Positions 33,662-44,408 of a stretch of DNA of 64,000 nt are shown in pieces. The notes beneath the pieces are model-generated. The model ran no database searches, was not told the DNA's origin, and saw only the letters and a program-made list of their open reading frames with translations. The translations under genes and the position numbers were made by a program. Source of the stretch: Chelydra serpentina (lineage: Eukaryota; Chordata; Testudines; Chelydridae); NCBI GenBank assembly GCA_037349315.1, contig JBAIAC010000054.1, positions 248,001-312,000 on the forward strand, given 5' to 3'. Numbering within the stretch: the first letter of the stretch is position 1; every line of letters begins with the position of its first letter.

Positions 33662-35013
33662 CAGCGGTCCCCAAACTTTGGAGGGTTGCGCCCCCCCTTA
33701 TACATGTCCACACCCCCTCCTCCCCAGGCTCTGGGAGGGTGAGTGGGGACACAGAAAGGGTTAAGGGGGGGCCAAGGCTGGGGCCTCAACTGGGGATGAG
33801 TCTGGTGCTGGAAGCTATAGGGGAAAAATTTGCCAAGTTCCCCACCCCCACTCACCTTGCCTCTGCCTCCTCCCCTGAGCATGCCGCATCCACGCTTCTC
33901 CTCCCAGCACTTGCCACTGTGAAACAGCTGTTTCATGGCGTAACAAGCTCTGGGAGGACGGGGGGAGGAGCGGGAACGCAGCACGCTCGGGGGAGAAGGT
34001 GGGGAAGAAACAGGGCCGGGGCAGGGATTTGGGGAAGGGGTTGGAATGGGGGTGGTGCAGGGGCGGGTCGAGCACTCACTGGCACCATGCCGAAAGCAGG
34101 GCCACAGCCAGGGGCGGGAGTGGAGCTGCAGCCGGGCTGCAGTGGGGGCTGGCAGCTGGGCCTGTGGCCAGGTGCAGCTCCGCTGCTGGCCTCAGCCCCA
34201 GGCCGGGAACGAAGCCGCAGCCAGCAGCTGAGGCTGGGAGCTGCCAGGGGCCGGGAGTGGAGCTCCGGCCGGGTGCAGAGCTGCGCTGAGGCTGGGGATG
34301 GGGACGCAGATGCAGCTGGGGGCAGGGAGGGGCTGGGTGGTGCTCCCTCCCCACCGCCCATGGGGGCTGGCCTGGACCCCACCGCGTCCTCCCACATGTT
34401 CCTCCATGCAGAGTCGGTGCAAGGAAGTTTTGCGCCCTAGGCGAAACTTCCTTGCACCAGCCCTGCGCCACCCCCCCCCAATGCCGCCCCCTCAGCCAGC
34501 TCCCCCAGCCCGCGAGAGCTCAGGCCCCCCACCCCCACCTGCGGGGCGCGGGAGCTGAGCGGGGAGCTGAGGGGCGGCTCCGCGGGGCTGCCCCCGGCTC
34601 GCCACTCAGGCGCTGAGGGGGGGGCAGCGAGGCGGCTCCCCACTCAGGTGCTGAGGGGGGCGCAGCAAGGCGGGGGCCTCGCCACGGCTGCCCCAGGGCA
34701 GCAGGGCAGCTCCCTGCGGCTGCCCCCCGCTCCCCGCTCAGGCGCTGAGCGGGGAGACAAGGGGCAGCTGCGGCAAGCTGCCCCTTGTCTCCCTGCTCAG
34801 CAGCTCAGCAGGAAGACAAGGGGAAGCTGTGGCGAGTCGCCCCTTGTCCCCCCGCTCAGCAGCTCAGCCACTGAGCAGGGAGGCAGCAGGCAGCCACCCG
34901 CCACCCCCCAAATCTTGGCACCCTAGGCAACCGCCTAGGGTCGCCTAGTGGGTGCGCCGGCCCTGCCTCCATGCTACCATAGGGGGTTGCACCCCACAGT
35001 TTGGGGACCTCTG
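33662..35013. mobile_element. hAT-like MITE with nested second MITE
   Basis: Ends are CAGCGGTCCCCAAACT and, on the other strand, CAGAGGTCCCCAAACT. Flanks CTTTATCC (33654-33661) and CTTTATTC (35014-35021) form an 8-bp target duplication with one mismatch, as expected for the hAT superfamily. It is GC-rich and has no transposase. A separate MITE is inserted inside at 34409-34965. Confidence 0.88.
34409..34965. mobile_element. hAT-like MITE nested in another MITE
   Basis: Ends are CAGAGTCGGTGCA and, on the other strand, CAGGGCCGGCGCA. A perfect 8-bp duplication CCTCCATG flanks it at 34401-34408 and 34966-34973. The interior is very GC-rich with several short repeated CTCAGCGCCTGAG-like pieces. 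It is younger than its host MITE. Confidence 0.88.
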
Positions 35014-35192
35014 CTTTATTCTGTAGGTCACTGACCCAGATCCAGCCTATGGGGTTTTGACAGAAATGCCTATTTCGTGACCTGTGATAAACAACTTGGA
35101 CTCAGTTTCTATATCACAAAAGTAATGAGTGCTCAGGTTTGTAGCCTCGGAACTCAGTCTCATCCTGATTAAAGTGAAAGGATGCTATAAAG
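35014..35192 (+). other. Short intron spacer
   Basis: Unique-looking sequence between two MITEs. Apart from the two target-site copies at its ends I see nothing in it. Confidence 0.5.
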
Positions 35193-36112
35193 CAGGGGTC
35201 TCAAACTCGAATCACCAGGAGGGCCACATGAGGACTCACACGTTGGCCCGAGGGCCGCCCCCCCGCTGCCCCCGGCCCCGCCCCCCACTCCACCCCTACC
35301 CCTGCTGGCGGGGTGCAGCAGGGGTCTCAGGGCAGGGGGTTGGGGTGCAGGATGGAGTGCTGTGTGTCGCAGGGGGCTGGGGTGCAGGCAGGAGGCTCAG
35401 GGCAGGGAGTTGTGGTACAGGAGGGGTGCGGGAGGGGTGTGGGGTGTGGCAGGGGGCTCAGGGCAGGGGGTTGGGGTGCGGGAGGGGTGTGGGGTGCAGG
35501 CAGGAGGCTCAGGGCAGGGAGTTGGGGTGCGGGGTGCAGGAGGGGTTCGGGTTCCAGTCCGGTGCTGCTTACCTGGAGCGGCTCCGGGGTGGCAGAGGGG
35601 CCCCAGGGTAAGCTCCCTGCCTACCCAGGCGCCCTCCGCTCCGGGAAGCCACAGACATGCGTCACTACGGCCCCAGGGAGAGGGGGAGCAGAGAGCTCCG
35701 TGAGCTCCTGTTGCCTCTGGTTACCTCCTCTGAAGCTCCCATTGGCCGGGAGCGGGGAACCGCAGCCAATGGGAGCTTCAGGGGAGGTAACCACAGGCAA
35801 CAGGAGCTCACGAGCTCTCTGCTCCCCCTCCCCCGAGGACTGCAGGAACGCCTGTCTGCAGCTTCCCAGAGCAGCGCGGGGCCCTCAGCACCATGGGGTG
35901 GGCAAATCTGCAGGCCGGATCCAAAGCCCTGAGGGGCCGGATCCGGCCCGGGACCATAGTTTGACCACCCCTGGCCTGGAGGTAGGCTAGGGATGCAGCG
36001 CGCTCAGAAGGGGGAGGGAGGGAGGGGGGGGGGTCCACGGGAGCTTGGCGGGCCGCAGGGAAGCACCCCGCAGGCAGCATGTGGCCCGCGGGCCGCGTGT
36101 TTGAGACCCCTG
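35193..36112. mobile_element. hAT-like MITE, 920 bp, with inner repeat structure
   Basis: Ends are CAGGGGTCTCAAACTC and, on the other strand, CAGGGGTCTCAAACAC. A perfect 8-bp duplication CTATAAAG flanks it at 35185-35192 and 36113-36120. The left interior (about 35320-35560) has degenerate tandem GGGGTGCAGG-type repeats. The right part from roughly 35579 to 35973 looks like a further nested element, because it ends in CCATAGTTTGACCACCCCTG, a hAT-type end, next to CCTGGAG sequence that also precedes 35579. Confidence 0.88.
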
Positions 36113-36282
36113 CTATAAAGAGTGGAGTTTTACAGATTAGGCAGTCCGGCAGCCGGGAGGACAGGATAACATATGAAAGGACATGCCAAGGAGTTGTCCC
36201 AGTTGGACTAGATGCTATAATTGCATTTTGGAGCCAGGGCCTAGTGACTAAACATTCCCGCTCACTTTGGTTGATGTTTGCA

Positions 36283-36433
36283 GGGCCGGCTCTAGGCACC
36301 AGCAAAGCAAGCCGGTGCTTGGGGTAGCACATTTGCAGGGGCGGCAGGGCTCCAGCATGGGAGCTGAGAAACAACACGGGGCCTTGGGAGCTGTAGTTCC
36401 TTGGCTAGCTCCCTGCTTATAGAGCCAGCCCTG
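36283..36433. mobile_element. Possible small MITE
   Basis: CAGGGCCGGCTCT at 36283 is matched on the other strand by CAGGGCTGGCTCT ending near 36433 (12 of 13). No matching target duplication is seen, so this may be a decayed element or the left end of a larger one. Confidence 0.45.
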
Positions 36434-36580
36434 GAGCAGGGAAAGAACTACATTTCCCAGCATTCCCTTGGCAGCTATCAAAGGAAAGGGAGGGGGAGGG
36501 AGTAAGATAGCTGAGACCTCATGCTACAGCTTGCTGTGAATGGAGAGCTCACTGCTAGAACGGGGTGGCACTCTGAACAG

Positions 36581-37616
36581 TAGGGATACCATATTTTAAC
36601 ATTCATAGAATCATAGAATATCAGGGTTGGAAGGGACCTCAGGAGGTCATCTAGTACAACCCCCTGCTAGAAGCAGGACCAATCCCCAATTTTTGCCCCA
36701 GATCCTTAAATGGCCTCCTCAAGGATTGAACTCACAACCCTGGGTTTAGCAGGCCAATGCTCAAACCACTGAGCTATCCCTCCCCCCATTCAAAAAAGAG
36801 GACACTCCATGGGGGGTAGCCCCGCCCCCTATCAACTCCCTCCCACTTCCTGCCCCCTCCACAGAACCCCCAACCCATCCAACCCCCCCTTCGCCTTGTC
36901 CCCTGATCGCTCCCTCCCAGGACCCCTACCCCTAATGGCCCCCCTGGAGCCCCACCGCCTATCTAAGTCTCCCTTCTCCTTGTCCCCGACTGCCCCCTCC
37001 TGAGACCCCCCCCCACCCTAACTGCCCCCTACTTGTCCCCTGACTGCCCTGACCCCTATCCACACCCCCGTCCCCTGACAGACCCCCAGGACTCCTACGC
37101 CTATCCAACCACTGCCTGTCCCCTGACTGGCCCCCCCAGAACCCCTGACCCATCTAACCCCCCCTTCTCCCTGCCCCTGACTGCCCCACCGAACCTCTGC
37201 CCCATCTAACCCCGCCCTGCTCCCTGTCCGTTGACTGCCCCCCAGGATCCCATGGCCCTTCTCCAACCCCCCGGCCCCCTTACCGTGCTGCTCAGACCAG
37301 CGTGTCTGGCTCTGCGCAGACCCAGACACGCTACTGCGCTCCCCCCCGGAGCGCGAAGTCCTGTCCCCCCAGAGCGCTGCCGGCGGCGCGCTGAGGCTGC
37401 AAGGGAGGAGGGGGGGAGCAGGGAAGGGGCTCTGGCTGCTGGAGGCTCTCATTCAAGCAGCTCAATCCAACCGGGCTGCCCTGTCAGCCGGGCTGCGTTC
37501 TGCATTGGGAGGGAAATTCCGGACCTTTTGAGAGTTTTACAAATTCCTCCTGGCCGGCTATTTAAAACCCAAAAAGCCGGACATGTCCGTGAAAATACGG
37601 ATGTATGGTAACCCTA
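36581..37616. mobile_element. MITE with TAGGG-type ends carrying a SINE insertion
   Basis: The left end TAGGGATACCATA and the right end, reversed, TAGGGTTACCATA form a terminal inverted repeat. The interior is C-rich with many short repeats and a pyrimidine-biased centre. No 8-bp flanking duplication is preserved. A tRNA-headed SINE sits near its left end. Confidence 0.7.
36604..36787 (-). mobile_element. tRNA-headed SINE (turtle Cry type) with CR1-like tail
   Basis: On the minus strand the element begins with a tRNA-like head holding an A-box-like TAGCTCAGTGGTTTGAGC and a B-box-like GGGTTGTGAGTTCAATCC, and ends in ATTCTATGATTCTATGA. Its last about 70 bp match the 3' ends of the CR1 copies at 44331 and 30490 almost base for base, so it was probably copied by CR1 reverse transcriptase. 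A 6-bp CATTCA repeat borders it. Confidence 0.9.
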
Positions 37617-37862
37617 GAATGGGGAACAAATATGCCCAAGGAGTAGAAGGCTTTGGCCCAGATATCCCCTTCAGAAGACATCCCCAGACTGGGTTAGGGA
37701 TACTGGTGTGACCTCACCTTGCAGCCCCCAAAGAAAGAACTGGGTGGACTAAATGGACAGTGCACCTCTCTATCTGAAGCCTAGCAAGGGAGGTACGTGG
37801 ATCCCACTAGAATTTAACATGAAAAGTAAGGGAGGGGAAGCTCTACTAGAGGACCTGGGAAG
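37617..37862 (+). other. Intron segment without recognised feature
   Basis: Between the MITE and the retroviral LTR; I see no gene or repeat signature here. Confidence 0.4.
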
Positions 37863-38258
37863 TGTCAAAGTCAGATTCAAGACTCACAAAATTTGTCAAA
37901 CCACTGTTTATTAGCAAAGCGCTTTGCCAATGCACCCAGATATATGTGAGTGCCATGCAAAGGCTTAAACAATCTTATTTATACAGATAAGGGGGAGTAC
38001 ACTTAACACGAAAACAAAGGGAGCAAAAACTGATAAATGTACCTGGAGTTATACATACATATCTCATTTGCATACTAATTTATAACGGTCTCCTAGCTAA
38101 TGTTCCACCATTAGTCTTAAATGAACCCATTGTCTTATTCCTTAATGTTTCTCTTCCTGACAACTATATTCTAGCAATCCTTTCTCCTGACGTAGATGAA
38201 CAAACAACATTTCTTTAATCCATTCTATAACCACAATATAATTCATTTTACTTTCACA
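37863..38258 (-). mobile_element. Endogenous retrovirus LTR (3' LTR of a minus-strand provirus)
   Basis: Read on the minus strand it starts TGTGAAAG and ends CTTTGACA, a TG...CA element with short inverted ends, 396 bp. It follows a purine tract AAAAGGAGGGAT, a polypurine tract as expected at the env/LTR border. A poly(A) signal AATAAA lies on the minus strand near 37908. The env remnant lies immediately upstream in its own orientation. Confidence 0.75.
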
Positions 38259-38750
38259 ATCCCTCCTTTTGGTCAAGCTACGCAATGACCAACAATCACT
38301 GGGTTCCACATATCAATCGTTCTTTATCTCTTAGTTCATCAGTGATGTTTAAAATCATCATATTAGCACTCTGGTTTGGGGCAGCTATCTGTGTAGCATG
38401 CCTTACACAATTTTGGATACAACAGGAAATTAACTGAAAACACACAAAAATTATTAGGATTCCAAACAAAATAGTTAGCACTCCCTGAAACAACCAGTTT
38501 CCTATGCCAGAGAAATTGAAAAGGTTACTTAGCCACTTCCATAAAGAACTTGGCTCTTCGTGGGGAAGATATGCGATTTGTTCTAAGTGCCTAGTTTGCA
38601 ACCTCATTGATGTTGTCCGGTATATACACACAACATTCTTTTCCAATGAGGGCACAGGTCCCTCCTTTGGCCGCCAGCACTATGTCCAATGCCTGACGGT
38701 TTTGGAGGGCCATCTGTCGGATCGCCCCTGTTTCTTTGGCCAGGCCTCTT
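38259..38750 (-). pseudogene. Endogenous retrovirus env (transmembrane subunit) remnant, broken
   Basis: Two overlapping minus-strand frames cover the end of a retroviral envelope. The first carries LQNRQALD followed by a CX6CC cysteine motif, the immunosuppressive region and disulfide motif of gammaretrovirus-like transmembrane subunits. The second continues after a frameshift near 38600-38625 with a Trp-rich pre-membrane stretch, a hydrophobic segment of about 25 residues and a short cytoplasmic tail. The surface subunit, pol and gag are absent. A CR1 fragment adjoins at about 38750. It is a dead fossil: truncated and frameshifted. Confidence 0.85.
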
Positions 38751-39255
38751 AAACTCATAGACTCATAGACTTTAAGGTCAGAAGGGACCATTATGATCAT
38801 CTAGTCTGACCTCCTGCACAATGCAGGCCACAGAATCTCACCCACCCACTCCTGGAATAATCCTCTCACCTATGTCTCAGCTATTGAAGTCCTCAAACCA
38901 TGGTTTAAAGACTTCAAGATGCAGAGAATCCTCCAGTAAGTGACCCGTGCCCCATGCTGCAGAGGAAGGCAAAAAACCTCCAGGGCCTCTGCCAATCTGC
39001 CCAGGAGGAAAATTCCTTCCCGACCCCAAATATGGCGATCGGCTGAACCCTGAGCATGTGGGCAAGACTCACCAGCCAGACACCCAGGAAAAGAAGTTAC
39101 TGTGTAGTAACTTCTAACATCCCATCATTGACCATTGGTCCTATTTACCACTGATGGCAATTAATTGATCTTTGACTAAGATCATGCTATCCCATCAAAC
39201 CAGATAGGTCTTTTGCCCCCACTGCTTACCTTGGAAGGCTGTTCCAGAACTTCAT
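38751..39255 (-). mobile_element. CR1-family LINE 3' region
   Basis: Begins with CTCATAGACTCATAGACTTT, the 3' terminus of a turtle CR1 subfamily in minus orientation, followed by the conserved AAGGTCAGAAGGGACC segment. The rest is non-coding 3' UTR, up to a stretch ending CTGTTCCAGAACTTCATGAG. It meets the plus-strand CR1 at about 39256. The same 3' terminus recurs at 58048. Confidence 0.8.
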
Positions 39256-41706
39256 GAGGCCCTGGTTCTCATGGGTGACTTTAATCACCCCGACATCTGC
39301 TGGGAGAGCAATACAGCGGTCCACAGACAATCCAGGAAGTTTTTGGAAAGTGTAGGGGACAATTTCCTGGTGCAATTGCTGGAGGAACCAACTAGGGGAA
39401 AAGCTCTTCTTGACCTGCTGCTCACAAACAGGGAAGAAATAGTAGAGGAAGCAATAGTGGATGGGAACCTGGGAGGCAGTGACCATGAGATGGTCGAGTT
39501 CAGGATCCTGACACAAGGAAGAAAGGAGAGCAGTAGAATACAGAGCCTGGACTTCAGAAAAGCAGACTTTGACTCCCTCAGGAAACTGATGGGCAAGGTC
39601 CCCTGGGAGAATAACATGAGGGGGAAAGGAGTCGAGGAAAGCTGGCTGTATTTTAAAGAAACCTTATTGAGGTTGCAGGAACAAACCATCCCGATGTGTA
39701 GAAAGAAAAGTAAATATGGCAGGCGACCAGCTTGGCTTAACAGTGAAATCCTTGCTCGTCTTAAACACAAAAAAGCAGCTTACAAGAAGTGGAAGATTGG
39801 ACAAATGACCAGGGAGGAGTATAAAAATATTGCTCAGGCATGCAGGAGTGAAATTAGGAAGGCCAAATCACACTTGGAGTTGCAGCTAGCTGGAGATGTT
39901 AGGAGTAACAAGAAGGGTTTCTTCAGGTATGTTAGCAACAAGAAGAAAGTCAAGGAAAGTGTGGGCCCCTTGCTGAATGAGGGAGGGAACCTTGTGACAG
40001 AGGATGTGGAGAAAGCTAGTGTACTCAATGCTTTTTTTGCCTCTGTCTTCACAGACAAGGGCAGCTCCCAGACGGCTGCACTCCGCAGCACGGTATGGGG
40101 AGGAGGTGACCAGCCCTCTGTGGAGAAAGTAGTTCGGGACTATTTAGAAAAGCTGGACGAACACAAGTCCATGGGGCCGGATGCACTGCATCCGAGGGTG
40201 CTAAAGGAGTTGGCCGATGTGATTGCAGAGCCATTGGCCATTATCTTTGACAAATCATGGCAATTGGGGGAGGTCCCGGATGACTGGAAAAAAGCTAATG
40301 TAGTGCCCATCTTTAAAAAAGGGGAGAAGGAAGATCCGGGGAACTACAGGCCAGTCAGTCTCACCTCAGTCCCTGGAAAAATCATGGAACAGGTCCTCAA
40401 GGAATCAATTCTGAACCACTTAAAGGAGGGGAAAGTGATCAGGAACAGTCAGCATGGATTCACCAAGGGCAAGTCATGCCTGACTAACCTAATTGCCTTC
40501 TATGATGAGATAACTGGCTCTGTGGATGAGGGGAAAGCAGTGGATGTGCTATTTCTTGACTTTAGCAAAGCTTTTGATACAGTCTCGCACAGTGTTCTTG
40601 CCAGCAAGTTAAAGAAGTATGGGCTGGATGAATGGACGGTAAGGTGGATAGAAAACTGGCTGGATGGTCGTGCTCAAAGGGTAGTGATCAATGGCTCCAT
40701 GTCTAGTTGGCAGCCGGTATCAAGTGGAGTCCACCAAGGGTCAGTGCTGGGGCCGGTTTTGTTCAATATCTTCATCAACGACCTGGAGGATGGTGTGGAC
40801 TGCACCCTTAGCAAGTTTGCAGATAACACTAAACTGGGAGGAGTGGTTGATACGCTGGAGGGTAGGGATAGGATACAGAGGGACCTAGACAAATTAGAGG
40901 ATTGGGCCAAAAGAAATCTGATGAGGTTCAACAAGGACAAGTGCAGAGTCCTGCACTTAGGACGGAAGAATCCCATGCACTGCTACAGACTAGGGACCGA
41001 ATGGCTGGGCAGCAGTTCTGCAGAAAAGGACCTAGGGGTTACAGTGGACGAAAAGCTGAATATGAATCAACAGTGTGCCCTTGTTGCCAAGAAGGCTAAC
41101 GGCATTTTGGGCTGTATAAGTAGGGGCATTTCCAGCAGATCAAGGGATGTGATTATTCCCCTCTATTCGGCACTGGTGAGGCCTCATTTGGAGTACTGTG
41201 TCCAGTTTTGGGCCCCACACTACAAAAAGGATGTGGATAAATTGGAAAGAGTCCAATGGAGGGCAACAAAAATGATTAGGGGGCTGGAGCACATGACTTA
41301 TGAGGAGAGGCTGAGGGAACTGGGATTGTTTAGCCTGCAGAAGAGAAGAGTGAGGGGGGATTTGATAGCTGCTTTCAACTACCTAAAAGGGGGTTCCAAA
41401 GAGGATGGATCTAGACTGTTCTCAGTGGTAGAAGATGACAGAACAAGGAGTAATGGTCTCAAGTTGCAGAGGGGGAGGTTTAGGTTGGATATTAGGAAAA
41501 ACGTTTTCACTAGTAGGGTGGTGAAGCACTGGAATGGGTTACCTAGGGAGGTGGTGGAATCTCCTTCCTTCGAGGTTTTTAAGGTCAGGCTTGACAAAGC
41601 CCTGGCTGGGATGATCTAGTTGGGGTTGGTCCTGCTTTGAGCAGGGGGTTGGACAAGATGACCTCCTGAGGTCCCTTCCAACCCTGAGATTCTATAATTC
41701 TATGAA
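39256..41706 (+). mobile_element. CR1 LINE, 5'-truncated, long open frame with damaged RT site
   Basis: The copy starts inside the endonuclease, and a 782-codon frame runs from 39271 to 41619. It keeps the endonuclease motifs GDFNHPDIC and SDHEMVEF, and the RT motif [10 protein letters not shown]. The catalytic FADDT has become FADNT (about 40822), and the VPQG motif reads VHQG (about 40731). Both are positions conserved in the three other copies here, so the enzyme should be inactive. The 3' end has the ATTCTATAATTCTATG terminal repeat. Confidence 0.93.
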
Positions 41707-42319
41707 AGAACTACTAATTACATATTAAGAACAGAATATAATTATATTTTAATGTAATTCTTAACAAAATATATATTTCATGTTCAATGCACGCACAATT
41801 CTGTATAACGGCTTGCGAACTTGTGCCATGAACCGAGCATTTCCGACTCTATACGAACATTCGCTTCTGCGCTTTGACAGTACGACAGTGCAGTCTCATC
41901 TTATTATGTGCAGTTGCATTTGTATGTTTTCATAAGTGAACACCGTGCGAATACAACAAAGTTGTTGTGTAATACACATTGTGTTGTGTTATACATACAA
42001 GTTTAACATTTAAAGTGTATGGTTAGTTCAGCAACATTATTGTTTACATTAATAACATTATTATTACATTATTGATATTAGTCATTAGGATCTTAATATT
42101 CTCAACAGGTACGAATATTATCATTTATTATTAACATAAAACTGAGATCATGCATTTATTTTATATTGCAGTGAGTTTAAAATAACTATAATACATTTTT
42201 TAATTTTAGATAACATTTTTATATCCCTTTTCAATTCTTACCATGGATTATCATCAAAAATCTGGTGCAAAAAAATGGAAAGAATAAAAAGAAAGAGAGA
42301 AAAGAGCTGCTGTAGGTGT
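41707..42319 (+). other. AT-rich stretch, possibly decayed hAT transposon remnant
   Basis: About 600 bp of AT-rich DNA, unlike its GC-rich neighbours. Near 42243 an ATG opens a short lysine-rich sequence (MDYHQKSGAKKWKE) that stops quickly and resembles the start of hAT-family transposases. This is weak evidence; otherwise I see nothing. Confidence 0.3.
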
Positions 42320-42833
42320 AAAGCCCTTGCTGGAGGGCCCGAAAAAAATTTTTCACTGGTGGCCCAAACCCGCTCTCGGTGGCCCTGGTTCCACGTGGCA
42401 TAATAGTGATGTAAGCAGCAAATCAGGACTTAACAATATCCCAGTAGAGTGGTGCTGGAACAATTTAGAAGGTGGGGGTGCTGAGCTGTGCCCTCTTGCC
42501 CCTGTCTGCACCCCTCACTGCCCCAGGCTGGGGCCAGTGGGGCCACGGTTGGGGGTGGCTGCAGAGCCCTGGTTCGGCGGCCGGGACCCCAGGCTGACAG
42601 CAGAGCCCCCCCCGGGAGCAGAGCCCCCTGGGTCGATGGCCAGGACCCGGGGCCGGCAGTGAGCTGAGCAGGGCCGGTGGACAGAACCCCAGCTGGCAGG
42701 GGGCCGGTGACCAGTACCCCAGGCCAGCAGCGGAGTCCCCAGGACTGGTGGCCAGGACCCGGGCAGTGTGAGTGCCACTGAAAATCATCTCGCGTGCTGC
42801 CTTTGGCACGCGTGCCATAGGTTGCCTACCCCT
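42320..42833. mobile_element. Probable hAT-like MITE end
   Basis: GC-rich repeat with many short CAGGACCC/GGCCGG modules. It ends in ATAGGTTGCCTACCCCTG at 42833, which on the other strand is the CAGGGGTAGGCAACC type of hAT end. The left end is not identified. Confidence 0.5.
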
Positions 42834-43564
42834 GGACTACACCTTGCATGCAATGTGTCTACTGTAAACAGGCGTTTGCATAGACACTCCTTCTGCCCAC
42901 AGACAATTCAGCTTCCTGCACACACCCACACTCATCCCACAGTCCACTGGTTGTAGAGGCCACTCTCCAGCCCTGGCAGTGAAGGGACCTGAGCTCAGAC
43001 TGGATCCATGATAAACTGCCTTAATCCTCCTGCATGGGTGCAGTGTGTTGAATGGCATTATTGGTATGTTAGCCTCAGTCTTAACTAGCAGTTGATATCT
43101 GCACTTGTTTTAATAGTAGCTAAACTAAGACGCTGAGTGCAAAATCATGTATTATTAATTTGTTACGATAGTGCCTAGGACCCTAGTCATGGCCCAGGAC
43201 CCCAAGCACCCAGGGGCTGTACAAATACAGAACAACACTGAGTTAATTTGATTCTGTTTGCCTGTTTTGTAAATACCTGTGAAAGTCACTGCTGGTGCCT
43301 CTGGGATGGGAGGAGCTACTATAAATGTCCTAGAAGACACATGACATTAGGCTGTCTCCAGATATAGGTGCAAATGTCTGATGTTCTAGTCTCCATTTAA
43401 AATAAATATTGTGCTGAAACCTCCTTCATGTTGGAAATAAATTCAAGTCTGAGTCATCCTAGCAACCAGAATCAGACCAAAGTATTGCAGCCCTCAGGAG
43501 ACTGAACTGTTGTGTGCCATAGGCAGAGAACCAGGGCGGCTGGTGGGTGACTGAGATGTGCCAA
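42834..43564 (+). other. Intron sequence, mostly unique; one old SINE-like patch
   Basis: Mostly unremarkable. Around 43163-43235 the phrases GTGCCTAGGACCCTAGTCATGG and GGGGCTGTACAAATACAGAACA resemble an old MIR/CORE-type SINE. I see no gene. Confidence 0.35.
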
Positions 43565-44038
43565 TGCCCAAGGCATAGGCTCCGGTCCTGGAGCACCCAC
43601 CGGGAAAAATTGGTGGGTGCAGCTCCCCGCTGGCCCCCCCTCCCAGATCACCTCTGCTCCACCTTCTCCCCCGAGGCGCCGCTACTCCGCTTCTCCCCCC
43701 TTCCCTCCCAGGCTTGCTGCAAGAATTAGCTGTTTGGCGCATGGCAAGCCTGGGAGGGAAGGGGGGAGAAGCGGAGTAGCGGCGCCTCGCGGGAGGAGGC
43801 GGAGGAGAGCTGGACGGGGGGGCCGGCGGGAAGCTGCCGGTGGGTGCTTTGCTTCTTCCCCCTCCCTCCCAGGCTTGCAAGCCGGGGTGGTGGGTGGTGG
43901 GGCGGGGTGGAGAGGAAATGCAGAGTGCCTGGGGGAGGGGGCGGAGATTTGGGGAAGGGGTGGAATGGGGGCAGGGGTGGAGTTGGGGCGGGGGGGTGTG
44001 CGAGCACTCACTGGTGCCGACTAAAGTCAGCGCCTATG
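43565..44038. mobile_element. MITE with a perfect 46-bp internal inverted repeat
   Basis: The left end GGCATAGGCTCCGG and right end (reversed) GGCCATAGGCGCTGAC are inverted, and CCAAGG-like sequence borders both. Inside, arms 43672-43717 and 43744-43789 are exact reverse complements over 46 bp with a 26-bp spacer. The flanking interior is GC-rich. The ends match a common turtle repeat whose interior reads GGAGCACCCAC. Confidence 0.7.
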
Positions 44039-44408
44039 GCCAAGGATCCTTCAATGACAGGGAATTGAATGAGTGAGATATTACCCAAATGATCCTAGCT
44101 AGTAATCTGCACCATATGCTGCAAAGAGGGTGAAAACCCCCAGGTTCCTCTCAGTCTGACCTGGGGAAAATTCCTTCCCAATCCCCAATTTGGTGATCAA
44201 TGTACATTGCCAAAAAAATTTAATAAAGACATAAGCAGGGGGAAGGCGAGGAATCTGTGTGGCATTAATTAGGGTAATCCCCAGAACTGCAGTAACGAAG
44301 AATTTTATTGGCATTGGAAGAGAGGCTTAATCATAGAATCTCAGGGTTGGAAGGGACCTCAGGAGGTCATCTAGTCCAACCCCCTGCTCAAAGCAGGACC
44401 AACCCCAA

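Noticed and set aside
33739..34471. GC-rich frames of up to 233 codons on both strands
   Set aside because: They lie inside the hAT-like MITE at 33662-35013 and are low-complexity chance frames.
35129..35990. Overlapping Gly/Gln-rich frames
   Set aside because: Inside the MITE at 35193-36112; tandem GGGGTGCAGG repeats create them.
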